Shown here: positions 20,348-35,300 of the stretch, piece by piece
How positions within the stretch are numbered: position 1 is the first letter of the stretch
Layout: every line of letters starts with the position of its first letter
Assembly: GCA_016785225.1 (NCBI GenBank)
Contig: JAFBJZ010000411.1
Location: 682,001-746,000, forward strand
Length of the DNA: 64,000 nucleotides
Origin: Psettodes erumei
Lineage: Eukaryota > Chordata > Actinopteri > Pleuronectiformes > Psettodidae
Direction of reading: 5' to 3'
Position numbers and translations under genes: made by a program
The notes under the pieces: model-generated
What the model was told of the DNA's origin: nothing
What the model saw: the letters and a program-made list of their open reading frames with translations, nothing else
Database searches by the model: none

Positions 20348-23300
20348 GTGTACAAACATAGCTGTTGATTGGTGATTGTTGTGAGTTTTTCTCCTGCCAG
20401 GCGCTACTTGTGAAGTTGGTTGTATCACTGCTAATTGTTGCATTGGATGTCATCTTTCTCAACACACTTGCCTGTCTCTTCACTGTCAAATATGCACCAT
20501 CATATCCCCAAAGTAATCCTTACCTCTGCACCTTGATAATTAGGTTTATGTTTTGTTACTGCTTGTAAAATATTATATAGATTAGTGGCCATTTTTAGGC
20601 CTGTACCCATTTTTCCGTTTGTGTTGCTCAGATCATTTTACTTGTTTATCAGTCTGTTTGATAATGATCACACTAGGTTATGCCAGCAACACAGTGTAAA
20701 ATCCTGTGACTGCACTTTTGATGGATAAATACCCTGATGTATCAACTGTTACATGCTGTAATCCATGTAGTCATCTCTGCAAACATGATGGATTTGATGG
20801 GAAAAGCTGTGGAGTGTGAGATGGTTTCATAATTGGTCTACCAGTCCCTCCTCTGCCATGTAGGGCACCAAGTTCTGTCTGGAGAATTAATTTGTTATCC
20901 CCCCCCCAACTGCACACTTCGCACTTCATGCTTAAGGATCAGCTGCAGCTCTCCATTCTCTGCCAGCTGCCATAGAGATGCCTGTGTAACCTAAGCAAAT
21001 GCAAAAACAGGCCTAAAAAAAAAAAAAGAAAAACAACATAATTCTGACCTCATACAGTTCAGTTATAAAGACTCAGTTGTAATAAAAATGCAAAGGTCTT
21101 TTAAAGTGATGTAGCTGTTGCTGTGTGTAGCAGGGAAAGAGGAGCAGCAGTTGGGGAGAATTTGCAGGCAGATAAGGATTACACACACGCATTCACACAC
21201 TTACACCTTCACGCTGCCCAGTTTGACCACAGCCTTGCACTGTCGGCTGCTGAGTAATTACACTGGAGCAGCTGTGGGGTCAGCGCTTAGCTAAGGGCAC
21301 TTCATCGGTTGAGGAAGAATATGGAGGAATATTACACGCTTGGCTTGTCCAGATCAAGGATAAAGCACAAACTCTCTTACTTTGGCCTGTTGTTCATTTT
21401 GTCTTTCCTACAGTTGTCTTTAACCCATGGGATGTCTTTTGGTCACATGGAATTAATCAAAATATGTATCTAGGATATCAAATGCATGCTTTAAGTGTTG
21501 TGCATTTATTTCATAGGATAATGCTTCTAATGCAACATTAGGGAACTAAGACAATGCTTTCCTGCCACATGTGGAGCCCTGTAGAGTTAAACAGGGAAAA
21601 CGGAGGCCTGTTGAATTACAAAAGCACTGTTTCTGGGTCATGCACCTGTTAACAGCCATATCCAGGACTGGCTTTGAGTCAACCTTAATCCATTGGGTTT
21701 TAAAAGAAGTTTGTGGCACTGCTTGAAAATGAACCAAGCTGCAGGAGTCTTATTTTCATAGTCTGGAGTGAATAATGCCCAGCTTGCCTGGCAGGTGCTG
21801 ACGCAGCAGATGAATGTGATGATTATGCTGACACGTTTCTATATTCTGGACAGAATTACTGGTTGGTCATTGCTGTGCTTTTTGACAGCTTTTTGATAAC
21901 ATGACATAAGATAACATTGATGACTGAGATTTGAAAAAAGCTTTTTGCGTTTGATCTTTGGGAGTGTCAAATGTCCCTCTGTAGTATGAAATGAAACATT
22001 TAATTGAATGAATGACTGGAAGGAAGGATGGAAGGAAGGAAGTGAAGAATTACTTTTTACTTAGAGCTCGTTTGTTGTATGCTATGACTGAAATAAAGCA
22101 GGACAACACTGCTGTCCTCCAGCTGGGTCAGTATATAATGATTGTTAAAAATCCCTGATGGCAAATGACTCTGTTATTGGCAGGGTGGATCAATAGGTGG
22201 AAGGCTATAGTCCAGCAGTAGTGGATGTGTGTTTGGATCCAGTTTGTTCTCCAGTATGGAAAAATCAATTCTCACCAAGCTTTCATTTTCTCCATCGCAG
22301 TCCCTCTACTCTATTAAATGCCTGATTCTCCAACTTCCTCCAGCCAGAAACACTGAATTTCCAGTGATGATGCTTGCGTTGCAGCTATGACCCACCTGTA
22401 ATTGGCCAATGATGCTATATATTGCAGCAAACAAATTTCCAGTCATGGTAATTGGATTGAATTGATCCTGACAAAGAGAACTCCACTGTGCTGCTGTGTT
22501 TATTATCTCACCAATTTGTGTCTGTGAAGCTGCAGGATGTATTGATGTGACACCTTGCCCCAGGCCAGGATGGAGTGTGCATAAATGTAGAAATAGGAGG
22601 GTTACATGCATTAAGACTGGGGTCAGGGCAGGAAGCGACAGAGGAGACAGAGCCGATAGTCCGGCTCAACTATCAGAGATGAGTTCGATCAAGTGCGTGT
22701 GCGATTGCTGACTGACAGGGCAGCTAGATGAAACAAATCTTTTCATATCATTACAGACATTACTCAATCTATAATTATGATTCTGTAGTTAGCCTTAAAC
22801 TACTTCATACATTTGAGTGTCTTGTAAGCTCATTTTAGTTTACATAGATATTTCCCATCTGTTGTAGAACTATGCAATGTGAAAAAACCCAAATCTGACA
22901 AAAACCACATGCCTTTTTTAGAATCTTTCCTCTTTCAGAGATGAATTTTGATTTGATACTGATATCAAACATCAGTATAACTATGTTTCTTATTAGTATG
23001 TCTGTTATAGCTACCTATCCTCCCTCTGCTATGACTCAACCGTGTGATGCTGTTTAGACAGAGGCTAATGTTAGAGCACTTCAGTGTGTAGGCAATGGAC
23101 AGTCCCACTAATGCAGCATAGACCAGTTTATGTAGCCAGATACCCTCCTCCTCCATATCTTCCATGTCCTCCTCCTCTTCTTCATCTTCTTCTGCTGCTG
23201 TATTATTAAGACTACAGTGAATACTTTGACTGAAATAAGGAAATTTAGTTTATGCAGTGCTTAAATGCAAATATAAGCATTTGAAGAAGAATGCATAAAA

Positions 23301-26300
23301 CATAAATGATATGAGAGAATGGTGCATAATTAAAACTGTTTCATTATTTACTGTTGTATCATTATTGTAGTTACTGTAGTAAAACAAATATGCTGGGATG
23401 TAACCAAACAAAACACAACCTTAAATCCATCATAACTTTGAGAACTCATTTAAACTGACAAGTCATGAATGATGCATGAGCATCAGAGACAAGGTTGTCA
23501 AATAGTTTGTCCTGAGGGATAGCATTCTGCATGATAGTCCTTAATCCACACACTATAGCAACAACAGTGTCAGTGAGATCAATGATAACAGGTTGAAGAA
23601 TGAGCCCACACCTGTCTTTAAAGCATGCAAACTGTGCATGTGTAAATTCAATCATTAAAACTCGTTCACCATGAAAAACAGATTCACCACCTCGATATTG
23701 TGACAGTCAGACGTTTGTGTCTGCATTCGAAAGCTTCCAATGGATCCTCCCCATTTGGGAGCCCTTGAACAGGAAGAGACACTTACCCAAAAGCATGTCC
23801 TTTTAGACTGACAAAAATATCTGAGTTACTGCTACTGCAGCCACAGTCCTGTCAGTTTGGATGACCTGCCTCAAGTTGACAAGCACTCTTCCTCAGATTT
23901 TTCATGATGTTGTCATTATGAAGCATAAAATATGTTTGAGCTTTTGTAATGTCTTTGGAATCATTTTATCTCCCTTAATAGTCATTTAAGTAGCTGGCAA
24001 TTCAGTTTTTTCTAAATGATACTTTCACCTGACATGAATAGATGATTTGACCCTTAGTTTGATAAGAGCTTTTGGGATGTACTGCTGTGGGGCAATAAAG
24101 CACTCATGGGTCATCATGCAGCATAAATGCATTACTTTTCTTCGAACGAGGGAGTACTGATGCCAAATAAATGGGCATGACTGCAATAAAGGCTTTTAAG
24201 TATCAGTTGACTGAAGACACCAGTGTGTGTCAAGTGAAAAGAACACCATGTATTTTGATAAATAGGCTCGTAGTTTTTCCAAGAACAACTCTAATTTCTT
24301 GTTTTTCTCAAACTGAATCTCAAACTGAGGCTCAGTGCTGGCCTGTCATAATGCTGAGTAAAATGGCGGAGTAGTACTGAACAGGTTTGGGGGCAAGCCA
24401 CTGGAGATTTGCAGTTAGTCTTTCATCCTGTGCATCAGAATGTGCTTACATGCCAGCGCTCTTACGGAGCGACGGTGATCGCTGCTGACAAGCTACAGTG
24501 ATGCTGCAGCAGTTTGTTGCAGTCTAACACAACGTCCTTCAGCGCAGCAGCCACCGAAAGCTCTGTTGTTATTCACTAAACATTACCTGAGATTATCCAA
24601 GGACAACAAGCTGTGAACTACACAGAGTAGTGCTAAAGAAAACCAGAGATTCCACAGGGACAGTGAATAATTTAGAGCAGCTGCTTTCATAGATTTGGTA
24701 AAGTTGTGCCTCATTCTGTACCTGTGAATTTTCAACTGTTGAAACTTCTTTTCGCACAGCCCCCACATTCTCCACTTTCCTCATTTTCATTTTCGTGATA
24801 TCTTTATGATGTCAATCTGTATTTCAGTGCCTTCTGCAGCATTACAGCCTCTCTGAATTGAGTATATTGTATTTTCTCTGTCTCCTGTAATAATGATCCT
24901 TGGATGATGTTTTTGCAGTATATGCAAAGCATGTGTAGGTGGAGTGTTAGCAGTGCTTTCACTGTGGTGCAGTACAATATTAAAGTACATTCTTCCATAC
25001 AAGGCTCCAGTAGCCAAAGGCCCTGTTGGTGTATTGCCGCTGCTGCCGATTTCCTTCTGTCATGTTGTTTTTAGCATGTGGGCTGTATCCAGTTGCATTT
25101 CTAAGATTAGGGCTAATCCAGCAAGTGCTGCCCCGCTTTCTGCTTATAATGAATATCTGCAGAGGGTAGCCCGCTGGAAGAAAAACGTGTGTTTTTACAA
25201 AGCTGTAATCTGGAAAGAAGAGGGAATTCCAGCCAACATGCAACCACACTGCCTGAGGAGAAACACCTACTCAGGCTGCAGTTCCTATATGCCCTGTGCT
25301 TTCTCTGTGGTTGGTCATCTGAGATGAATTGCACAACAATGCAGACTGTAATGTGGATAAAAAAATATGAAACACTTAAACTGTCATAACACACAGATCA
25401 CTTAAACTGGGTGCACTTTGCCTTCATATATATATCTTAAAACAAACATTTACTCTGATTTCATGGTAAAATTGAACTCGCACGTCACAACAAGCCTGTC
25501 AGAAGCATGAGTGCAATTTATTCAACTGCTGCTGAGATGCTGCAGTTTGGAGTGAGAAACACATGCACAATGTTGGAAATATGTTTTATTTTGTATTTCT
25601 TTGAATGAAGACAAGCTGAGCCGTCACACCTTGATGTCTCCCACAGTATTTACAAGTATATTGATATTTCATTTTGTCTTTATTCATTTTATAAAATGTC
25701 TTTATTCATTTTGTGAAAGGCACAATGCCTTTCACAACTCATTTCAATTTGAGTGCTGCAGAATTACCGTATGCTCTAGGGTACATTGCGAATAACACGG
25801 TATATCAGTGCAGTTTCCATTTTAATTTTGACATCTGTGATGCATTTTCAAACATGGAAAGAAAATCGGATTACCGAATTTTACTATGCTATAACTTATG
25901 TGTTGTAACTTGCTTAAAGAGGCATGATGGAACAAGATGTCCAAAAGGAAAGGAATAATAAATTTTGAACTGCAGCAAACTGAAAGGTCAAGCACTGTAA
26001 TGACTTCATGTGGAAGTTACAGGGGGGATTTTAAGGACAACAGGGGACAGAAATCTAATCAGTAAAGCTCTTGTTTTGTGCTTTGGAAAGAGACATCAAC
26101 CATGGTTAGGTTAGGGAAGTTTTGTTTTGCCTTCACTACCCTTAATGGTTTCATACTTGGCCCTTTATTTGTCACATGTCCACTTGTAAATCCCTGCCGC
26201 TTTGTCCTTGCCATCAGTGCAGAGGAAAATTGAATTGCAGACTTTTCACCTTTTCATGTCTTTCTGCTGAGACGTTTCCCATAAATAGGGTGCCTTTATA

Positions 26301-29300
26301 TTTTTTATGATGCCTGTACAGAAAAAAATCATCAGATAAAAACATAAAATATAATGTACTTTGGCCAGTAGCTTTGAAGTATTTTGTTGTTACTTTATGA
26401 GACATAAAAATCCCAGCGTTCATGAGCAGATTGTGCTGGAGATGACAATATATCGAATGATTCCTCTGTGTGGTTGTCTGTGTCTTCGTGATTTGTTCTC
26501 TTCGATTATTCTTGCTGTTTTCTCCCCAGTGCATGCTGGGTAGACTATATACCCACCACCATTACACTAAACAAGTGCTAGCATTTAGTTCTTCGTGAAC
26601 TTGACCACTGATGACAACATGACTACAGCTGTCAATACTGAGAATGTTTGGAAATCCCTGTGACACACTGCAATGTATCCATGCTCAGGAGTTACATACA
26701 AACGGAGAAAAACTCCCACAAGGGCCTGGCCTGTGCATTGTAACATTTAGCAGCTGCTGGGCAGAACGCAAAGGATGCATTTTATTACCTGTGTGCTTGT
26801 GCCACATCTTCTGCCTTCTTCTTATATACTAAACATGTGACCCTGAGAGAGGACAGGTATCCCCATGTGGCTGAGACCAACACAGCTTCTCTCTCTCTCA
26901 GGAATAGGAGCAGAAGTCCTACTGCTCTCTTCTCCTCCTGTTTTGCCGCAAGCACTGATCTTAGAAACGCGTCTTAGAAAAATAACTTTCCACTAGGCAG
27001 AAGCAAAACGCATAAACAGGTTATTTGTTATCGTCACAAAAAGTGAAATTGTGGTTCTCACTTTGTGCAAATGCAGTGTCCAATCCCTTCAAACCTCAAG
27101 GCTCTCAACATAGACTGTCTAAAAAACGTTTCCACCCTCATCGCAGTGTGAGTCCTCCTCTATCCTTTTACCAATTCTCACTTTCTTAGATGCATTAAGT
27201 TCAATTTCCTCACTCCATGCAGTGTTCCACACTCCCCTCTATTCCTCCTCAGCACCGGAGCCTTAAGAATTCACTTTGTAGACTTGGCTCTGTTGTGCAC
27301 ATACATTATATAAGTTCATCTGTACATCAGTTTTATGATAGACTGAAAAGATTCTCCAACTGTTAACAGGATATACCCTAAAATCTGCAAAGCCCTGATT
27401 TTCTGGATGACATGCCAGGGCTGGAGAGAAGCAGAGGAATTTGGAGGATGAGTAAAAAACTAGATATTGGAACAGTAATGACAGGCAGATGTGGGTGTTT
27501 GGTGATGGAGAAAATAAGATGGAAGTGAACTGAGTGTGAAGAGAGGTACATTTTTCCAGTTGGATATCAATCATGCATGTAAAGACTATGTTAGCTGTCT
27601 GGGCACAAATGCAGAGAGTCTGCAGTACAGAAAATAGCTCCTTTCCCCCTCTGCAATAAAGTAAATGATGCATATCTTCATTGCTGACTATAATCAGGGG
27701 AATTTACTGTAGTTGACTAATGTTTACTGCTTCATGAGCCCAAATATATGATTTCATTAGTCCTTTAGGAGGACAGGCTGTCCATTTCATCTTGAGAAAC
27801 AAAAGATATTCGTGCCATTCTGCACATTTGCACATTTTGAGAATTGGATGATGTTGGATGAGTTAATGTTATGGCTGCCTTCTATTTTCCATGGACAAAA
27901 CACGAGCTGAATATTGACTGTTGTTAAAGAAATTTGTCAGTGTAAAATATCCATTTTAGTGTTAAACAATGTTATCCTGAAAACAGCAGCTGTGAAGCAT
28001 GTTGGATCCAAAACTGACAAAAAAAGATCATCTGCTCTAGCATTTTTCTATTTATGAAGCGCATGTTTACCACACGCTATTTATCAAAAACCCATTGAGT
28101 CCTTAAGTGATGCTTTAAAATGGTCATTCAATGTGCAACAATGGTGCAGCAGACCCTGCAAGATTTTTGTGCTTGATTACGGCATCATCCCCAACAGGCA
28201 CAGCTATTTCATTTCTATGGATGCCTGTGTTCGCATATTTCTCATACGGGTGCGATCTGATGTGCGTGACGGCTGAGAAAACGGTGTGATGGCAGACTGA
28301 TAGAACATGACTGAGAGAAAAATGACTGAACTGAGCATCAGATATGTGTGGGTGAATTAATGGGTGTCTTAATGGAAAAGTCCAGCTGAAGAGAGGCAAC
28401 TGCTGAAAAACATACAGTACTGAAATCCAATTCAGCACACAGAGAAATCGCTGTGAAATTATTTTAAAGTGTATGTAGACATACAGTAAATGTGTGGATC
28501 ATTTTTCAGCATAAACCAGTGAGAGATTTGGTAACAGTAAACTTCTGTTACAAAACTAATTCTGGGTGCGTGGAGTAGGCCCCAGCTGTTTCTCTCTCAT
28601 ACAATGCAACTCATTTGAATCTTTATATTATTCGTATGACATTTGAAAGTATTCAGTTTCCAGGGGGATGCAAATTGGTAATCATGTACCTATAATTAGC
28701 AAATACTAATTATGAATCTACAAAAACTAATCATTTACAATTTAGTATCAGGATGTAACTTTGCTTGAGGGAGCACAAGTTAACCACCTCTTAAAAGTGT
28801 GTTTTTGAAGTAAGTGGACTCCAGCTTACCAGCATTTATGATGAATAACTATTAATTGAAGAGTATATCACATAAACCCACAGTAACTAATCATGTGTCA
28901 GTAGGGAACAACATGATGCATTCCTGCAAAATTCATGGATTAACTTGTCATACTTCACTTGCACCAGCAGACACTGACATAGTATCTTACAAGATACACT
29001 TTACACAGAATAAGTGGATTTCAAGCCACAGATTCTTGAAAGAGACACCTCATTAAATCCCATCAGGTAGATAATAACATCATTAAACACTGAATGGTGA
29101 TACTGAGCAGCTCCGGTGAACAGTGTTGTGTCTTTGTGGAGCGGAAGGACATAAATACCAGAGCAGCTCTACTGCACTGACCAACATTTCCTTCGGTTAT
29201 TACTAATATTAAGACAAAGGTCATAGCTTTGATTCAGTCCTGCTTGGTGATATTAAACCCATTTATTATGTACAAATAAAATAAAATGGTTAACACCTTG

Positions 29301-32300
29301 TAAGACTGAGCGTCTAATGCACACAAGTGTTTATGGCCTGAGCTCATTTCCATAGGCAATGCAGATGGCAGCAGATAGGGCTTGATATAAATCTTTTATA
29401 CTGCAGCACAGCCCAGGCGCTTTCACATTTGCATGCTCATGTTTCAGGGTACTGTGTTTGTCCATTAAGAGCTGTGGCCAGTGCACTGATTCCCCCATTA
29501 TATCCAGCTGATTACCCAAGCAGTTGCATTTAGACCAAGGAGAAGTGAAGGGCACTGGGCTGCAGAGCATGGCCATGGGGAGCAGACATCCCACATGGCA
29601 CCTATTCACTCAGATAGCCACTGTTTCACTCCAGAAGATTAATTCCATCATGAATTGTCTCCCATCTCAACCTAATAAAGTTTTCTTTTTACCCACACAC
29701 TGGTCATTGGCCGACTCAGCAATTTAACCTAAAATATGTTCTGATGGTGGTGCAGCGGTTGGTGCTGTTGCCTCACAGCAAGAAGATTCTCTAGACCCTG
29801 TGTCATCCCTGTGATAGACTGCTGACCTGCGGCGACCAGGATGTACCATACCCTCACCTAATGTCAGCTGGGATTGGCTCCAACACCCCTGTGAACCTGA
29901 ACGGATAAGCTGTATAGAAAATGGATGGATGTTCTTATATTTGGCCTTAAACTTTATTATCCTCTGTGATGGAAGGAAGAGCTAATCATAAATGATCTCA
30001 TCTGTTTTGACTGTGCTTGTCCTTAACCTGAACCTGCTCTCTGTCTCTGTCCCCAGTCTGCTCCCAGTTCTCCCGAGGAGTTTACGCCATCTTTGGCTTC
30101 TATGACAGAAAGTCCATGAACACGCTCACCTCCTTCTGCGGGGCACTGCACACTTCCTTCATTACGCCCAGTTTTCCAATCGACGCTGACGTGCAGTTTG
30201 TCATCCAGATGAGGCCCAGCTTGCGAGGGGCCGTTCTCAGTCTGCTGGACCATTACAAGTGGGAGAGGTTCGTCTACCTTTACGACACTGATAGAGGTAA
30301 GAGAAGTAAGTGAGTCAAACATGCACTTTCACTCACATCTATAACGCTAACACCCGGCAGAAGACAGATGTACAGGAGCAGAACATGTCTTTGCTGGAGA
30401 AAATGGAAAAAGTAACAGGCGCAGCAAGCCCTACAGATGGGGTTATTATACAGTGTACATGATCAGTCTCCACTATTCAAATCCCTCATCCCCAATCCTC
30501 ATTCTAAGTGGTCTGATACATTTTAATCTATTCCAGTAATGATCCTCAATTGCTTCACTGCGTGGCTGAATGCTGCTTACAGAGACACTCAATAGCTCTT
30601 TGCTTCGGCGGAATGAGTCATTCACAGGTGCTGCTGATCTGCCGCCGTACGATGACTCCAGCCGCCTGAGCCTCTAATCCTCAGCACTCTCTCATTATCA
30701 TTTAGCTGTAATTGGATTATATAAAGACACAACATACTCCAACTTCTGCACATGTTTCATGGCCTCATGTAGGCCAACTATTTACAGACCTGGGTCTTTG
30801 TCATCCTCTGAGGATCAGCATCTGCAGAGGCCATGTTGAGAAACGGCACAACAATCTATCTGTATAGATTTTGGCCCACGAGCTGGTGGCAGAATGATTA
30901 TTGCATCCAAGATGTACTGTATGATGTGATGCCATGTGTGTCAGTTGTATTTCTAATGAATCAGTGGACATATGAGATTTTTAGGTGCCAAACTGCTGCA
31001 AAAAGTGTATTTTTATACTGACAGAGAGAATTTCTAGGACAAGTGCACTCCATTGCCACTTCCCCCCACCTCACTTTATATGTCTCCATTTCGGGGGGGG
31101 TGTCTAATCTACTGATAAATCCTGAAACTGTTTCTCATGGAGAGATTTTAGGCATCTGCAGAAACACTGAATTCACTGTATGTTAAATGTGTTTATATGT
31201 GAGTGGCACCAATTAGAAGTTTATTAAAAGTTTATTGAGTTTATATATTGGGCTGATTGTGTCTCTATGGTTTCTGTGGCAGGGAAGCTGATAATTGGTT
31301 GGTTGGACTGGTGTGGTTCAGAGAAAATGATTAAGAAGTTTATAGCCTCTCCTGGGCACAATCAACCTTCCCAGTGTGCCTCCTGATGTGGCCCTCAGAG
31401 CTCTGCTTGACTTTCCCGGCCTCTGTCACCTGCTGAGCTGAGGCTGACGGGCCACCATCTGTAATGCTCGGCCCCTTTCCACAGCATGGCACAGTGTAAA
31501 CATGCTGTGGTTAAGGATGCATTCTCACTTGCTGCACAGCTTGTGTTTGCTGAAAGGCTAGTTAGCCATCCAATTTTGGCTGCCAGTCCCTTCCCACCCC
31601 TCCCCATCAAAGTTCTGGAACAATATACCCACCACCCATCCAAATGTCAATTTAATCTTCATTATAGGGAAAGGGCTTTATTCAGATGGCAAGAGAGGGA
31701 CAATGAGTGGCTTCTGAGAGATGCTTGTGTGAGTGACTGATGGTAGTTTGTTGGGTACTATGGCAATAATTTGCTGTGGAGGCATTTTATAGTGATATGT
31801 ATAATGTCTGTCCCTTAACAAGACACTGGCCACATCTGAACAGAGCCTTTGATCACAACAAAAGCAAACAGGTCTTAAAAGACAGCTTGAAATTGGAAAG
31901 ATCATTAAAATTGTGGATCCCCTGTTGTAGACTTTGGGGAAGTGGACTCCATCTCCCTTTTCATCACATACAATAAAGGGATTTTTTAAAATCATAGCCT
32001 TAAGGCATAACTATTCATCAAACCGTATCTGTAGGTTGGGATTTTGACTGTAATAGAAAATAAAATGCCCAGAGATACCACTTACTGTACCAGTGCATGA
32101 ACAGCACAGTGTATTTCATCACATCAGAGTTCAGCTGTACTTTCATGTTGGAGAGGCCTTCCTCTGTCAGCAGTGTTGTGCTGATTTAAACTGTTTTAAA
32201 AAGGGCTTTATACCTTTACACTCACGGGTCATTAAAGATGTGTTTATCTGCTGCATTGGAACATCACCTATTTATCCTGGATGTACTGGCTCTGAAATGT

Positions 32301-35300
32301 CCTCATTAAACAGAGTAATGGCAGCTGGCAGAAGAGACATCTTGAACTGAGAAACATCTGGGCATTGCCAGGTGGGCACTGAGAGAAGGTCCTCATGGGG
32401 GTTTCTCATGTTTATCTTATGTACTGTGGATTGCATTGTGAGAGATTTCACTGTGCTGTCTAATGTAGGCCTCATGTTTCATTTGCTCAACATAATGCAA
32501 ACTAGCTTTCCATTTCTTTTTGTTGGCATCAAAATGAAGGACTGCAATATAACAACCTTAACTGCAGCTTTTCCTGCATTCTCCTGCTGCACTGACAAAT
32601 GGGGATGGTCGGGATGGTGGGGAATTTGCATTCAGCGTGTAATCACACACCGCCCTGCTGCCGAATGTCTGGTTGGTTTCATCTCTGCAAGGAAACATCT
32701 GATTAATTGCATGCTGCTAAAGAGCTGCACTCAGCAGCCAGGCACACAGGCTCATTAACAGAAAGTGGTAGAGAGAGAGAGAGAGAGAAAGAGAGAGAGT
32801 GAATGGCACCAAGCAGCTGTTCCACTTTATGCACACCTTACTGCACCTTCATAGATGGACATGTATCAATAGGCCTTGACCCCCCCTGTGCATAAACACT
32901 GTTTTCCACCGAGGCCCCTAATATTAGGACTGAGGCAGAGCTTCATCAATCAAGCTCTTCTGCTTCAAGAGAGCTGCTTTCCTCCCTGTTCAAGGACTTT
33001 ATTATGCCTTGTAGGGAAAAGAGAGAGAGAGCAAAGGAGAGGAGTGTAACTGGGATACACATGTAACAGCATAACCAAGTACTGAGTGAAAGGTGCTTTT
33101 CTGTAAGATTGGATTCAAAGGATTCTGAAAACAAAGAGATGCAAATGAGAAAGCACAGGAGTGCCACTTCTCCCCCAAATATTCCAAGGTTAGACAGGAC
33201 TACTTCAGATTAAATACATTTTCAGAAAAGGGTAGTGCATTCCTTTTCTGTTGTTTTGTTACTAAGAACATATCTATTTGGCTCTGTTCTTTAAGAAACC
33301 TCTCTTTCTCAGTGTGTTGAATGAATTTTATATTCTCTGTGGGAATCAGATGGCCTTCAGATTTACAGCCGTGTGTGTTTGGAAAGGCAGCTTAGATGTT
33401 GCATATGTGTGTTCATACTGTGCGGTGACCTCATTGAAAACCTCAAAGGGCGGTGTGCATCCACTGAGAAGATACAGCTGAGGCGTTAGTGTTTCTGCAT
33501 GAACCAAACCTCTGTTATCAAGTTCTCACTCTGTTCCGCCAGATGCCTAAAATGGCACCAATCGATCCATGCACATCCACGCATGCAGAGGCAGTGCATT
33601 CTGGAAACAACATCAAACAACATGTAAGCTGCAGACAATCTGCCGTGCACTGCAATATCGAGCTCATTGTGTTTTCAAATCATGTATGTGAATTTTCCAG
33701 GCAGAATACCAAACATTTTCAAGACATCTCCACTGAACTGATTGGCTGACAGGCCTGTGCAGAGAGAAGCCATAACACACTAGTGGAGCTACAGAAACCC
33801 TCGAAAAGATGTTAGAAAACTTTAAACATTTGCATCATTTCGTAAATCTCTGTTCTTAAAAAAGGATAGTTCCAGTGCTTGGTCACATCACGGTCTGTAA
33901 TGTGGGCATCTGTACATGACCCAACCAGTCTGCCAGTATATGCGAACAAGCCATTACTGCAGGAATCTAACGTGCATGAATTGCCACCCTGGCAAGAGTG
34001 CTTAGAAAGTGTACATTTGGATCAGTTATGCTATGTGTCCTTCTGTCAGACGGTTGCTGAATGAATCATTATTCCTGTGTGTCAAGGTTGGATGAAAAAC
34101 TCATTGCAGAGACCACTGTTTTCAGGACCATGGACAGTTCCTACATCCCACACAGTTCCCCATGCCCTCACTGCTGTGAACTGTAGTTTATTATTCATTC
34201 ATCATTCATGTATTCTTCTATTCATTCATACTGTGTTAACATGAGTACAAATGCGTCCACAGAATGTATGAGGGGGTCACTGAAAAGGTCTTTTTTTCCA
34301 CAGCAGACATTTTGGCTGATTGTAGGGAAAAAGTGTGTTGCTGATAAATCCACTATCATGGAATATGTAATTTTGATATCATCATTATCATCATCATCAT
34401 CATATCATATTCCACTTATTCCATTCTTATTTTAGCGGCCTGTTCACTCTCCTGGATTAAACAGGAAAAAGGGAAAGTAGACCAGGAGATTTATTCCAGC
34501 TCGAGATTGTCCTCCCCTCCCTCCCTCCAACCCTCTTTTCTCATCTGCTTGCAGACATGGAAACAGCCACATCTTCTAGTGAATAAAAATGAAAATGAAA
34601 CTATAGGGACGAAGAAGGAGGGAAGGAACAGAGGAGTCAGCAAAGCCTTTGTGTCTCTCCGGCGTCAGAATATAGCAAAATGGCACAGAGGGCCAAGCGC
34701 TGTCAGAACATGCTGTCAGATGCATCACTTGATTTTTTACTATGAACTTTTTCTGTGGGATACAGCTTGTCAAATCTAATCTGCTCTAACCTTAGCACTT
34801 TGGGGGTGTGGGGGGCAAATAAGTAACCAGGTGAAAAATAGAGAGTCCCTCTGCTTTAATAAGTACTGCTCTGTTTGTGCCTTGACTTTTGCTTCTTATC
34901 TATTTCAGAACAGGATAACGCAAGGCCATTGCAGCAGTAGTCTTTTTGCATTATGAAAGAGATTGATGTGATGTGTGCTTGCCTGTTTGCCCAAGAGGAA
35001 ACACCATTTATATTTGCTTAAGAGATGGGAGGGTGTTTTTTTTTATAGGAGAGTAGAAATAGAACAGGCAGTTAGTAGCAGCTCTCACTGATGGTCAAGA
35101 GCCAGCATGCTCCATTTCTTTGTATGTCGATCAAATACAAATATCTATGCTTTTCAGTCTCTGGTTTTTCTTTACGTTTTTATGAGTCTGTGAATTCAGT
35201 ACCTGAATCATCTTAATTCATCTTAAATCTTAATAAAACTTACATTGAATGTAAGGAAGCAGAAGGAGAAATGCTCAGCCGTCTGTTAGCAACTTTTTCA

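Larger units (their letters stand above)
19988..30056. other. gria3 intron 2 (10.1 kb)
   Basis: Contains the GT run at 20302-20345, poly-A near 21015-21027, a GGAA-type repeat near 22018-22042, TCC/TCT-rich tracts at 23142-23200, a perfect short hairpin at 25711-25737 and a teleost repeat at 29744-29931. Open frames of up to 136 codons here do not resemble known proteins. No nested gene is supported. Confidence 0.75.

Noticed and set aside
20189..20489. Minus-strand frames with poly-Thr-His
   Set aside because: The run is the translation of the GT microsatellite.
24944..25327. 127-codon open frame in gria3 intron 2
   Set aside because: Composition is not protein-like, there is no splice or promoter context, an overlapping opposite-strand frame is similarly long, and no family is recognised.
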